Positions 8,750-17,045 of a DNA stretch of 64,000 nucleotides are shown here, piece by piece. The DNA lies in the NCBI RefSeq assembly GCF_013375155.1, contig NZ_JABXOF010000011.1, positions 1-64,000 of the forward strand, in the 5' to 3' direction. Source of the stretch: Serratia ureilytica (lineage in GTDB: Bacteria > Pseudomonadota > Gammaproteobacteria > Enterobacterales > Enterobacteriaceae). Position numbers and translations under genes: made by a program. How positions within the stretch are numbered: the stretch's first letter is position 1; each line of letters opens with the position of its first letter. The notes under the pieces are model-generated. The model was not told the DNA's origin. It was given only the letters and a program-made list of their open reading frames with translations, and did no database searches.

Positions 8750-9496
8750 TCAGCTTAACCGGCACAGGCGGCCGTGCCAACCGTCGCGGGTCTTGCCGGC
8801 GATGACAAGACCAGGGGCGTCATCCGGTGCGGCAATCAAAAGCGCTCCCGTTTCATCCCAGATGGCGCTGCGGCCTGCCGGGATCCAGCCTCCGGTCAGC
8901 GCCGCATGGTTGGCCATCAGCGTGACCATGCCATAACGACGGGCATAGCCTGCCAGCGCGTCGCTGTCTTTCGCGTAACCGGCTTCAGATACCAGCACGC
9001 CGGCGGCATAAATCTGCGCACCCGCCAGCGCGGCGGCGCTTGCGTGGCCGGGTTGCGAGGTGTCGGCGCAGATAGCCAGCGCGATGCGTTGCCGATGTAT
9101 TTCCAGCAGCGTGCCGCCATTACCGGGCAAGAACCGTTGTTGTTCCGCGCCGTGCAGATGTTGCTTGGTATAGGCGGCCACCGCGCCGTTGGGGTGAAAG
9201 ATCAAGGCGGCGATATGCAGCGCCTGGCCGCTGCGCAAGGGCGCGCCGACGATGATCGTCATCTGATGCGATTGCGCCGCCGCAGCGAGCGGTTGCAGAC
9301 GCGGATCGTCCAGCGTCAGCGCCAGTTCGGCGGCATCGGCCAGCTCATAGCCGCTTAGCGACAGTTCGGGAAACACCAACAGTTGCACCTGCTGTTCGGC
9401 TGCCTGCGCGATAAATTCAAGGTGGCGGTCAAGGTTGCAGGTGATATCGGCCGCAGCGGCGGGGTATTGGGCGGCGGCAAGGGTGAGGCAGGACAT
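8750..9496 (-). CDS. yobB: Carbon-nitrogen hydrolase (nitrilase superfamily) YobB
   Basis: A 248-residue nitrilase/omega-amidase-fold hydrolase. The catalytic triad is complete: Glu44 (FPELS), Lys111 (YTKQH) and Cys143 (ICADTS). Family members hydrolyse amides or nitriles; the substrate of YobB is unknown. The position between exoX and holE reproduces the E. coli order. An AGGAGAG sequence lies 9 bases before the ATG. It is likely co-transcribed with exoX. Confidence 0.88.
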   Translation of the reverse strand: MSCLTLAAAQYPAAAADITCNLDRHLEFIAQAAEQQVQLLVFPELSLSGYELADAAELALTLDDPRLQPLAAAAQSHQMTIIVGAPLRSGQALHIAALIFHPNGAVAAYTKQHLHGAEQQRFLPGNGGTLLEIHRQRIALAICADTSQPGHASAAALAGAQIYAAGVLVSEAGYAKDSDALAGYARRYGMVTLMANHAALTGGWIPAGRSAIWDETGALLIAAPDDAPGLVIAGKTRDGWHGRLCRLS

Positions 9497-9523
9497 CGGC
9501 CATCTCTCCTGTGAGGCAATAAA

Positions 9524-9543
9524 AAACCCGCCTTGGCGGGTTT
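9524..9543 (-). terminator. Terminator of the 36-residue basic peptide gene
   Basis: AAACCCGCC/GGCGGGTTT stem, followed on the minus strand by TTTTT. It lies between the small gene at 9564-9674 and yobB. Confidence 0.85.
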
Positions 9544-9563
9544 AATGACGGATGGAAGGGCGC

Positions 9564-9674
9564 TTACTCACCAGACGGATGCGCTTTTTTGGCGCGTTTC
9601 TCCGCACGTTTCTCGGCTGGGGTTTTCAACGGCTTCTTCTTCGCATTTTTTTTGCTATCCATTCCCTTACTCAT
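9564..9674 (-). CDS. Lysine-rich 36-residue small protein
   Basis: A 36-codon reading frame starting MSKGMDSKKNAKKK and ending KKAHPSGE. About one third of the residues are Lys or Arg, and it has no hydrophobic segment. A GAGAGG Shine-Dalgarno sits seven bases before the ATG, and a clear terminator lies 20 bases past the stop, so it looks like a self-contained small gene. I do not recognise it by name. Basic peptides of this kind could bind nucleic acid or the ribosome, but that is only a guess from composition. In E. coli, yobB is directly followed by holE at this place. Confidence 0.72.
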   Translation of the reverse strand: MSKGMDSKKNAKKKPLKTPAEKRAEKRAKKAHPSGE

Positions 9675-9828
9675 GATGGCCTCTCGTTACCTATGATTGG
9701 GTGGCTTGCTCAGCCATTAACCGCCTAAAGCCGACAGGATGCAAGCGACAAAGTGCAAGTAGTATGTAACAGGCTGTTTGCACGTGAAATTTTGTTTTTG
9801 GATGACCGGGTGCTTAAAATATTTATTA

Positions 9829-9843
9829 TGTTATAATATTACA
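9829..9843 (+). promoter_or_regulatory. Zur-box-like operator upstream of the DksA paralogue
   Basis: The 15-mer TGTTATAATATTACA is close to the gamma-proteobacterial Zur consensus core (TGTTATAATATAACA). It is an imperfect palindrome that also contains a TATAAT -10 element. It lies 23 bases upstream of a zinc-finger-less DksA paralogue, a class known in Pseudomonas aeruginosa (dksA2) to be Zur-repressed. Confidence 0.7.
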
Positions 9844-9865
9844 CCTTTAGGGTTCGGAGAACGCA

Positions 9866-10291
9866 ATGACAGTGATGACATTACCGGATGCGCAGCAACT
9901 GCTGGCCATGCCGGATTCTGATTACATGAACTCGGTTCAACGGGCTTTTTTCCGCCAGCTGCTGCAGGATGAGCGGCAAAAACTGCTGCTGCACATCGAT
10001 GAGCTGAAGAAGGCGATCGACAGCGGCGAAGCGACGGGCGATGAAGCCGACAAGGCGGCGCGCGAAGAAGAACTGCGCCTGTTGTTCCGCCAGTTGGATC
10101 GCGAAAGCCGCCTGCTGCCGAAAATCGATGCGGCGCTGGCGCGGTTGCAGAACGGCGAATACGGCTACTGCCGGGAAACCGGCGAACCCATCGGCTTGGC
10201 ACGCCTGATGTTGCGCCCGACGGCGGAACTGAGCATCGAGGCGAAAACCGCACAGGAGATGCGCGAGCCGCATATGCGTAAAGGTGGGTGA
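9866..10291 (+). CDS. DksA/TraR-family protein lacking the zinc finger (DksA2-like)
   Basis: A 141-residue DksA homologue that would bind the RNA polymerase secondary channel and act with ppGpp. The coiled coil (about 25-95) carries an acidic tip DEADKA near 59-64. In the zinc-finger region the four cysteines of DksA are replaced: Cys102-Arg-Glu-Thr105, then Ser123 and Ala126, leaving a single Cys. This is the pattern of zinc-independent DksA2, which replaces DksA under zinc starvation in P. aeruginosa. The operator at 9829-9843 fits Zur control. It is an insertion relative to the E. coli yobB-holE order. Confidence 0.85.
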   Translation: MTVMTLPDAQQLLAMPDSDYMNSVQRAFFRQLLQDERQKLLLHIDELKKAIDSGEATGDEADKAAREEELRLLFRQLDRESRLLPKIDAALARLQNGEYGYCRETGEPIGLARLMLRPTAELSIEAKTAQEMREPHMRKGG

Positions 10292-10329
10292 CAGAGCTTG
10301 CCAGGGAGGCGATCGCGCACCTTAACTGA

Positions 10330-11439
<1,110 letters not shown>

Positions 11440-11443
11440 CACG

Positions 11444-11468
11444 AAAACCCGCCGTAACGGCGGGTTTT
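11444..11468. terminator. Bidirectional terminator between pip and holE
   Basis: AAAACCCGCCG/CGGCGGGTTTT, an 11-bp stem with a 3-base loop flanked by A and T runs, serves both convergent genes. Confidence 0.88.
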
Positions 11469-11469
11469 G

Positions 11470-11700
11470 TTATTTGGCCTTCGGTTCGTAAGGCAGACGC
11501 GAAAACTTGTGGGATTCCGCGCGGTAGTGCGCCACGCGCTCGCGAAAATAGTCGCGCAGCGGCTCCGGCTGCTCGCGCTCCACCACTTCCGGGATCACCG
11601 GCATGTTGTAACGCTCTTTGTACGCCACGCCTGAGGCAGCGAGATCCACATTCACCCTGTCCATTTCTTCTTTGGACAACTCGGCCAGATTGTAACCCAC
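11470..11700 (-). CDS. holE: DNA polymerase III theta subunit
   Basis: A 76-residue protein, exactly the length of E. coli theta. The blocks [18 protein letters not shown] and SRLPYEPK match the E. coli protein closely. Theta binds the epsilon proofreading subunit of the Pol III core and stabilises it. The start is a GTG at 11700, supported by AAGGAG six bases upstream and by alignment of VGYNLAEL with the E. coli MLKNLAKL. The longer upstream frame, including an ATG at 11724, is not needed. Confidence 0.93.
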   Translation of the reverse strand: MGYNLAELSKEEMDRVNVDLAASGVAYKERYNMPVIPEVVEREQPEPLRDYFRERVAHYRAESHKFSRLPYEPKAK

Positions 11701-12040
11701 CTTATACTCCTTACTTTGCCGCATTGAATCTGCGCAGAAGGTAATCCACCCGGCGGCGCTTGGCAAGCCCGTTGCGCCGCGGCGGCGGGCGATATTTATC
11801 CAAGAGTAATGCAATCTATTTATTCTTTTAAATAAGAATGATTCGCTTTATGATTAAAATAAAAGATCTAAATAATTCTCATGTTAATTACCAATAACTC
11901 CATGATATTTTAACTTATTGATATAATTTGTTTTTGTAATTGATTTGGTTTGAATGTAAATAAGGTGTTTTTATTTTTACGGCGACAGGGCATAATGCGC
12001 GGAAATTAAATTCATGACCTGCAAAATAAAAGGAATGATT
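11701..12040. other. AT-rich divergent regulatory region between holE and ftnA
   Basis: Very AT-rich, especially 11815-11960, against a GC-rich background. In E. coli the ftnA upstream region binds H-NS and is derepressed by Fur-Fe. AAATAAGAATGATTCG and ATAATTCTCATG around 11822-11883 vaguely resemble Fur half-sites, but I cannot call an exact box. An AAAGGA ribosome site precedes ftnA. Confidence 0.45.
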
Positions 12041-12559
12041 ATGCTGACGCAAGAAATGACTCAAAAGCTGAATGAGCAACTGAATCTGGAGTTCTACTCC
12101 GCCAACCTGTATCTGCAGATGAGCGCATGGTGCAGCGACAAAGGCTTTGAAGGCGCCGCCGCATTTCTTAAAGAGCACTCTCAGGAAGAGATGCAGCATA
12201 TGCAACGTCTGTTCGACTACCTGAGCGACACCGGCTCTCTGCCGCTGCTGGGCACCATCGCGGCCCCGCCGGTGGCGTTTGAGTCGCTGGCGGACGTGTT
12301 CGAACAGACCTACGAACACGAGAAGCTGATCACCCGTCAGATCAACGAGCTGGCGCACGCGGCAATGTCCTCGCACGATTACTCCACCTTCAACTTCCTG
12401 CAATGGTACGTGGCGGAGCAGCACGAAGAAGAGAAACTGTTCAAATCCGTGCTGGATAAGCTGGCGCTGGTGGGCACCAGCGGCAAAGGCCTGTTCTTCA
12501 TCGACAAAGACCTGAAGAAAATGGGCGCGATGGGCCAGGGCGGCAACGGCCAGGCCTGA
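12041..12559 (+). CDS. ftnA: Non-haem ferritin FtnA
   Basis: A 172-residue bacterial ferritin (E. coli 165), a four-helix bundle forming a 24-mer that oxidises Fe(II) and stores iron. Ferroxidase ligands are visible: Glu in [14 protein letters not shown] (near 17), Glu/His in SQEEMQHM (near 50-53) and Glu/Gln in [11 protein letters not shown] (near 127). ATG 12041 is chosen because AAAGGAATGATT precedes it; an upstream in-frame ATG lacks a good site. The C-terminal [12 protein letters not shown] extends slightly beyond the E. coli protein. Monocistronic with its own terminator. Confidence 0.94.
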   Translation: MLTQEMTQKLNEQLNLEFYSANLYLQMSAWCSDKGFEGAAAFLKEHSQEEMQHMQRLFDYLSDTGSLPLLGTIAAPPVAFESLADVFEQTYEHEKLITRQINELAHAAMSSHDYSTFNFLQWYVAEQHEEEKLFKSVLDKLALVGTSGKGLFFIDKDLKKMGAMGQGGNGQA

Positions 12560-12582
12560 TCCCTGACTGAACATTGAAAAAT

Positions 12583-12618
12583 CGCGCGCGGGGCAAACCC
12601 GACGCGCGGTTTTTTTTA
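12583..12618 (+). terminator. Terminator of ftnA
   Basis: CGCGCGCGGGG and CCCGACGCGCG form a long GC stem, followed by a run of eight T. Confidence 0.82.
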
Positions 12619-12885
12619 CCCTGCGTTTATCGCGGTTATGCGGCGATACGTGCTGCCGGATCGCAAAATGCCAGTGATGCGCTCGACTTGCTGAGGCGTG
12701 CTCGTTATGATTTACCGCGATACGCTACAGGGATGGTAGAGTCAAAACAGAGGGTTAGCCGATACAACCCGTTTTTCTGTTTACCCGTGGCGCAATCATT
12801 TGCGGTGGGTTGGGGCCGCTGATACATCGCCTTGGCTGTGGCCTTAACCCTTATGACCCTCTTTATATTGTTAAGGGATACCACT

Positions 12886-13269
12886 GTGATCGGTAAAATT
12901 CGTTCCTCCTGTCGCCTGCTTTCCACCGTTTTCGTCCTGTTCGTTGGCTTGTCTTCACAGCAAGCGTTGGCGCACGCTCACCTGAAAGTGGAAACGCCGA
13001 AGGCCGACGCCAGCGTCAGCCCGGCGCCGAAGGCGCTGACTCTCAGCTTCTCCGAAGGCATCGAGCCGAACTTCAGCGGCGTGAAAATCACCGGCCCGGA
13101 TAACGCCGTGGTGAAAACCGGCAAGCTGCAGCTCGATCCGAACAACAACACCCAGGTCAACGTGCCGATCGAAGGTGAGCTGAGCGCGGGCAAATACAAC
13201 GTCAGCTGGCATGTGGTGTCGGTCGACGGGCATAAAACCAAAGGCCAGTACAGCTTCACCGTAAACTGA
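12886..13269 (+). CDS. yobA: CopC-domain copper-binding periplasmic protein YobA
   Basis: 127 residues: a signal peptide ending ..QQALA, then a mature N-terminus HAHLK supplying the copper-binding His brace, with further His ligands in HVVSVDGHKTKG near the C-terminus. The CopC fold binds copper in the periplasm and is thought to hand it to the CopD-like membrane protein. The GTG at 12886 is preferred because AAGGGA lies nine bases upstream and it gives an E. coli-like length. Only two bases separate it from yebZ, so the two are translationally linked. Confidence 0.92.
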   Translation: MIGKIRSSCRLLSTVFVLFVGLSSQQALAHAHLKVETPKADASVSPAPKALTLSFSEGIEPNFSGVKITGPDNAVVKTGKLQLDPNNNTQVNVPIEGELSAGKYNVSWHVVSVDGHKTKGQYSFTVN

Positions 13270-13271
13270 TC

Positions 13272-14153
13272 GTGAGTCTGGCGACTCTGTTCGTTCTGTG
13301 TCGCTTGGTGCACTTTGCGGCGGTGATGCTGATGTTTGGCATCAGTCTGTTCACCGCCTTATTGGCACCGCAGCGCCTTTCCCCGATCCTCTCCCGCGAT
13401 GTGCGTCCGCTGCTGCTTGCCGGCACCTGGATTGCCGGGCTTTCCGCCGTGGCGCTGCTGGCCATTCAGGCCGGGCAGATGGGTGACGGTTGGCAAGACG
13501 CCTGGCGGCTGGAGGTTTGGTGGGCGGTGCTCGGCACCACCTTCGGCGAAGTGTGGCGCTGGCATCTGGGCCTGTCGCTGCTGGCGATCCTGAGCCTGCT
13601 GCTACCGGAACGGCCGCGCGCGCAGGCGTTGGCGCTGTGCTCAGCGCTGCTGCTGGTGAGCCTGGCGTTCATCGGCCACGCGGCGATGCACGAAGGCGCG
13701 CTGGGCGCGCTGCACCGCGCCAACCATGCGGCGCACCTGCTGGCCGCCGGTTACTGGTTCGGCAGCCTGGCGCCGCTGCTGGTTTGCCTGCGCTACCTGC
13801 AGCCGCCGCAATGGCGCAGCGATGCCATCACCACGCTAATCCGTTTCTCGCGCTGGGGGCACCTGGCGGTGGCGGCGGTGATCGTCACCGGCATCGTCAA
13901 CAGCCTGATCATACTCGGCGGTTGGCCGCTTAATCTCAGTTCGCCTTATCAGCGCCTGCTGCTGATCAAAACCGCGCTGGTGGCGCTGATGGTGATGGTG
14001 GCGCTGGCCAATCGCTACGCCATCGTGCCGGCGATGAGCCGCGTACCGGCGCTGGCGCAGCGCGGGGTGGTGCTGGCGTGCTGGCTCGAAGTCGGGCTGG
14101 GCATAGCGGTGCTGCTGCTGGTCAGTTTATTTGCAACCTATGCGCCGGTTTGA
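13272..14153 (+). CDS. yebZ: CopD-family copper homeostasis membrane protein YebZ
   Basis: A 293-residue inner-membrane protein with about eight hydrophobic segments and the CopD domain. Conserved features include VHFAAVMLMFGISLF near the start and HAAHLLAAGYWFGSLAPLL around residue 155. It matches E. coli YebZ (290 residues). It is thought to move copper across the inner membrane together with the CopC-like YobA encoded two bases upstream. It starts with GTG and is followed by yebY, completing the yobA-yebZ-yebY operon. Confidence 0.92.
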   Translation: MSLATLFVLCRLVHFAAVMLMFGISLFTALLAPQRLSPILSRDVRPLLLAGTWIAGLSAVALLAIQAGQMGDGWQDAWRLEVWWAVLGTTFGEVWRWHLGLSLLAILSLLLPERPRAQALALCSALLLVSLAFIGHAAMHEGALGALHRANHAAHLLAAGYWFGSLAPLLVCLRYLQPPQWRSDAITTLIRFSRWGHLAVAAVIVTGIVNSLIILGGWPLNLSSPYQRLLLIKTALVALMVMVALANRYAIVPAMSRVPALAQRGVVLACWLEVGLGIAVLLLVSLFATYAPV

Positions 14154-14222
14154 CATTTCAGCTTGCCGCAGGCCGGCAAGCTGCGGGAAAATCGACGCGA
14201 ATAGCAACCTTAAGGCCATCAC

Positions 14223-14564
14223 ATGAAATCGGTATTACTCGGCATTACGCTGCTGGCAACCGCGACCGGCGCGCTGGCGGCAGACAAACTGGTTAACATC
14301 ACCAAACTGGAGTACGGCAAACAGTGGGCGTTCACCAAGGAAGAGGTGACGCTGCAGTGCCGCAGCGGCGGCGCGCTGTTCGTGCTGAATAACAGCACCC
14401 TGATGCAATACCCGCTCAACGACGCGGCGGAGCAGCAGGTGAAGAAGGGCCATCAGCGCGCGCAACCGCTGGACGTGATCCTGCTGGACGATCCCGCTGA
14501 ACCGGGGAAAAAAATGAGCATGGCGCCGTTTATCGAACGCGCCGAGAAGCTGTGCGCTGACTAA
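14223..14564 (+). CDS. yebY: DUF2511 periplasmic protein YebY
   Basis: A 113-residue exported protein, the same length as E. coli YebY. The signal peptide MKSVLLGITLLATATGALA is followed by a small domain with two cysteines (QCRSGG and KLCAD) likely forming a disulfide. Function is unknown, though it is co-conserved with the copper genes yobA and yebZ and probably transcribed with them (69-base gap). The gene for sRNA SdsR lies downstream, as in E. coli. Confidence 0.9.
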   Translation: MKSVLLGITLLATATGALAADKLVNITKLEYGKQWAFTKEEVTLQCRSGGALFVLNNSTLMQYPLNDAAEQQVKKGHQRAQPLDVILLDDPAEPGKKMSMAPFIERAEKLCAD

Positions 14565-14683
14565 CCGCTTGTTTGCCAACGCCTTGCCCAGCGCGCGCAG
14601 ATTGATGCGCATTTGCCGCATAGTTATTTCGTCACGGAACTATCACGCGGCCGCCGGGCGGCTGGCAAAACTGGCGCGGTAGG

Positions 14684-14690
14684 CTACTCT
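14684..14690 (+). promoter_or_regulatory. -10 element of sdsR (sigma-S type)
   Basis: CTACTCT preceded by G and followed by TAAAG is the extended CTAYACT-like -10 expected for RpoS-dependent SdsR. It lies about seven bases before the RNA start. Confidence 0.7.
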
Positions 14691-14696
14691 TAAAGT

Positions 14697-14802
14697 GCAC
14701 GGCTGAACAAGCCCTGCATTAAATGCCAACTTTTAGCGCACGGCTCTCTCCCAAGAGCCATTTCCCTAGACCGAATATAGGAATCGTATTCGGTCTTTTT
14801 TT
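14697..14802 (+). ncRNA. sdsR: SdsR (RyeB) Hfq-dependent small RNA
   Basis: About 106 nt. The internal segment from ATGCCAACTTTTAGCGCACG through CTCTCCCAAGAGCCATTTCC and the terminator hairpin CCGAATA..TATTCGG followed by T7 are essentially the E. coli SdsR sequence. SdsR is an RpoS-driven, Hfq-bound RNA repressing mRNAs such as ompD, tolC and mutS in enterics. The position beside yebY is conserved. The antisense partner SraC (RyeA) may be transcribed from the other strand, but I cannot place its ends. No pphA gene follows. Confidence 0.94.
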
Positions 14803-15054
14803 GTGTGATTGATTTATAAGTAAATTTCACCTAAGACGCCAGCAACAATCCCCGTTTCTCTTTTCGCGTCACAGCCATCAGCCCGAGCTCCCGTCTCACC
14901 CCCCAACCGCACCTATCGCTAATTTGGCCGCACCAAAAGTCATTACGTCATCTATGGCGCTGATAAGCTTCTGCCATTGCTCCCATCAACGGTTTAACGA
15001 GAGTGTCATTATGGGAAATATCCCGGCATCAGGCGCTATAAAAGGTAACCCGCA

Positions 15055-15459
15055 GTGAACGAGCAACTGAGTCAATTAAAGATGATGTTGCCCGGCTATC
15101 TCGAGGCGTGGCGTGAGGGGGCCTTACCCTCTGACTGGGAGCAGGTGGCTAATCCTGAAGTGATCGCCGCCCTGTTGGCGGAGTGGGAGGCGCTCAGCGA
15201 GTTGGCGTCTCGGTTCGACACCGCCACTGAAACACGCGCCGACGCCACCGCGTTTTGGCATGCGCGCGCCGAGCTGATGGCGCAGCGCAATCGTGATCTT
15301 ATGGCCCAACTGGCGACGCCAATCCGTTTGCCCGGCGCACGGGTGGCCTTTTTTGGCTATGTGAAAACGGCCGTGATGGACGCCAGGCAGGTTAAGGCGG
15401 CGATTCGCGATGCCGGTTTTATCGTTGCGGGCGGCGCTCCCAATAAGAACACGGCTTAA
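15055..15459 (+). CDS. Hypothetical protein, 134 residues
   Basis: A soluble, mostly helical protein with no signal peptide and no family I recognise. The N-terminal half (about 1-85) is Leu/Ala/Glu-rich with a possible coiled coil (WEALSELASRF..LMAQRNRDLMAQL). The C-terminal part contains GARVAFFGYVKTAV and ends GGAPNKNTA. It starts with GTG at 15055 after an AAAGG site. Its stop overlaps that of the convergent small membrane protein by four bases. Confidence 0.62.
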   Translation: MNEQLSQLKMMLPGYLEAWREGALPSDWEQVANPEVIAALLAEWEALSELASRFDTATETRADATAFWHARAELMAQRNRDLMAQLATPIRLPGARVAFFGYVKTAVMDARQVKAAIRDAGFIVAGGAPNKNTA

Positions 15460-15674
15460 CGCGGTTTCTTCTCAAATTTCTCGGCAAAAAAGAACCGCAG
15501 CAATTTATGGGTCCACAGCAGGATGGCGCCGACCACCACCAGCGAGACGACGAAATGCGACAGATTTTTAGGCGCGGCGTAGCCGTGGGTAAAGGAGACC
15601 CCCGCGCCGCTGAGCAGCAGGGTGGCGATCCAGAAGCCGAGCAGCAGGCATAAGGTACGAAACAGTTTAAACAT
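15456..15674 (-). CDS. Small two-helix membrane protein, possible microcin immunity
   Basis: 72 residues with two hydrophobic helices (about 7-25 and 40-60) and a strongly basic C-terminal tail FFFAEKFEKKPR. It has no name that I recognise. It lies on the same strand 74 bases downstream of a Gly-rich double-glycine-leader peptide gene (15749-16093). Size, topology and position fit immunity proteins of class II microcins such as Cvi; that role is inference only. A GTG at 15701 would give nine more residues; ATG 15674 gives a cleaner membrane N-terminus. Confidence 0.65.
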   Translation of the reverse strand: MFKLFRTLCLLLGFWIATLLLSGAGVSFTHGYAAPKNLSHFVVSLVVVGAILLWTHKLLRFFFAEKFEKKPR

Positions 15675-15748
15675 GGTTATCACCAAAAATACGGAAAGCA
15701 CCGACCGAACGGAGAGGCTCAGCCGGGGCTTTGATTAATTAAAACCGC

Positions 15749-16093
15749 TTAGCGCGAACAGGTATTGCCGCCTTTATTGCTATTGCAGTTGCTGCCGCTG
15801 TTTTTGTTGCCGCCTTTCCCCATACCGACGTTGCCGCCGCCTTTGCTGCCTTCCTTGAAGCAGCCGCCGTTGAGCGCGCCCACCGCCAGGCCGCCAAGGC
15901 CGCCCAGAGAACCGGTGATCACGCCGTTAACGCAATCCGGCGAGGTGTGCTTGCCGTAGAATCCCTGATTGGATGACCCGCCCCCGTTCTTGTTGCCGCC
16001 GTTGTTGTTGACGCGGCCATTGCTGCCGCGGTTGTCGGCAAAGTTACCGGCGCCGGCGATCAGGTGAAAGTGTTTGGCATCGATCTCTTGCAT
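15749..16093 (-). CDS. Candidate class II microcin/bacteriocin precursor
   Basis: 114 residues, very rich in Gly, Asn and Ser. The N-terminus MQEIDAKHFHLIAGAG (1-16) resembles double-glycine leaders, ending in GAG like the microcin E492 leader MREISQKDLNLAFGAG. The putative mature part has four Cys (54, 78, 103, 112). Between the first two lies a glycine-zipper hydrophobic stretch (VNGVITGSLGGLGGLAVGA), the membrane-active type of segment seen in ColV-like microcins. AGAGGGA precedes the ATG. No export ABC transporter is visible nearby. It could instead be a Gly-rich structural protein. Confidence 0.65.
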   Translation of the reverse strand: MQEIDAKHFHLIAGAGNFADNRGSNGRVNNNGGNKNGGGSSNQGFYGKHTSPDCVNGVITGSLGGLGGLAVGALNGGCFKEGSKGGGNVGMGKGGNKNSGSNCNSNKGGNTCSR

Positions 16094-16341
16094 AAAATTC
16101 CCTCTTTATCGATTCAGTTAAATTCAGTAAAGCTTGCGCAAGCCAGCTGTTTTTAACAGAAAAAATAGCGGGGGTAATTACCGGTTCGGATAAGAACAGG
16201 GGGTTTATTTTGCGATATTTTCCAGACTGATAGAGCACCGAGGAATGATATTCTGGGGGTGTGGATCCGTATCGCTATCCGTTCTCTTGAGCCGGTTAAT
16301 TTGTTAGCATGGCGCCCCTGGATGACTATTGGTGCAGTACA

Positions 16342-16692
16342 TTGAAAATTAAAGCGTTGTTATTTGTTGCGTTGGCCGCGCTGGCCGGCTGCAGCCAGGA
16401 GGGAACCTCGATGAATCAGCCCGCAAACGAGAAAGGCGGCCAAACGGAAGTGTTGTTGGTCAACAGCGCGCTGGTGGACTGCGTGGGCGTCGGCCCGATG
16501 AAGTGCATGCAGGTGCGCCGCTCCGCGCAGCAGCCGTGGGAGTTGTTCTATACCGGCATCGAGGGTTTCACCTTCGAACCAGGCTATCAGTATCGGCTGA
16601 AAGTGCGCGTCACCCCGGTGGAGAACGTACCGGCCGACGCCTCATCGCTGCGTTACACGCTGATCGAGCAGTTGGAAAAGAACAAGGCGTAA
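16342..16692 (+). CDS. Small lipoprotein, DUF4377-like
   Basis: About 116 residues. A signal peptide KIKALLFVALAALAGC ends in the lipobox LAGC, so the mature protein is lipid-anchored at Cys17. The following domain (VLLVNSALVDCVGVGPMKCMQVRR.. WELFYTGIEGFTFEPGYQYRLKV) resembles the DUF4377 family, often paired with META/HslJ domains, with a conserved CxGVGPMKCMQVR motif. The TTG at 16342 gives a canonical signal peptide; an upstream ATG at 16309 would add acidic residues before it. Function is unknown. Confidence 0.75.
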   Translation: MKIKALLFVALAALAGCSQEGTSMNQPANEKGGQTEVLLVNSALVDCVGVGPMKCMQVRRSAQQPWELFYTGIEGFTFEPGYQYRLKVRVTPVENVPADASSLRYTLIEQLEKNKA

Positions 16693-16742
16693 TGGATCTA
16701 CCTTGTCACCACCAAATGGCGTTTCATTTGGTGGTGACGACT

Positions 16743-17045
16743 TCAGGAAAGTTTGTCTTTTTTCTTTCTTCTGGAGGATTCGAAAGTGGCGAAGGCATGT
16801 GCAAGAGCAAACCCCAACGCACAGTAGCGTAGAGGCCAATTTTCTTTGGTCCATGTTTCAGAGTCAGCAATAAACATCGCGTTGCCGTTGGCAAAAAGGG
16901 TAAATTGCCAGCAAAGGATTAAAAAACATATCGTAACCAGAACGACATAACCCTTGGAACCCAGAGGCGGTCTGAAGCCGTATTTCACGGCCAGACAGGC
17001 CGCGGCAGCGAGAGTAGAAAGAATATAATATAAAGTTGGTTCCAT
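16743..17045 (-). CDS. Small membrane protein paired with the DUF4225 gene
   Basis: 100 residues with three hydrophobic segments (about 4-22, 32-52, 72-90) and a basic tail SSRRKKKDKLS. The ATG overlaps the stop of the upstream DUF4225 gene as TGATG, so the two are translationally coupled. GC content is lower than in flanking genes. I do not recognise the family. Coupling to a larger membrane-associated protein is the pattern of toxin or effector with immunity partner, but nothing in the sequence proves that. Confidence 0.65.
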   Translation of the reverse strand: MEPTLYYILSTLAAAACLAVKYGFRPPLGSKGYVVLVTICFLILCWQFTLFANGNAMFIADSETWTKENWPLRYCALGFALAHAFATFESSRRKKKDKLS

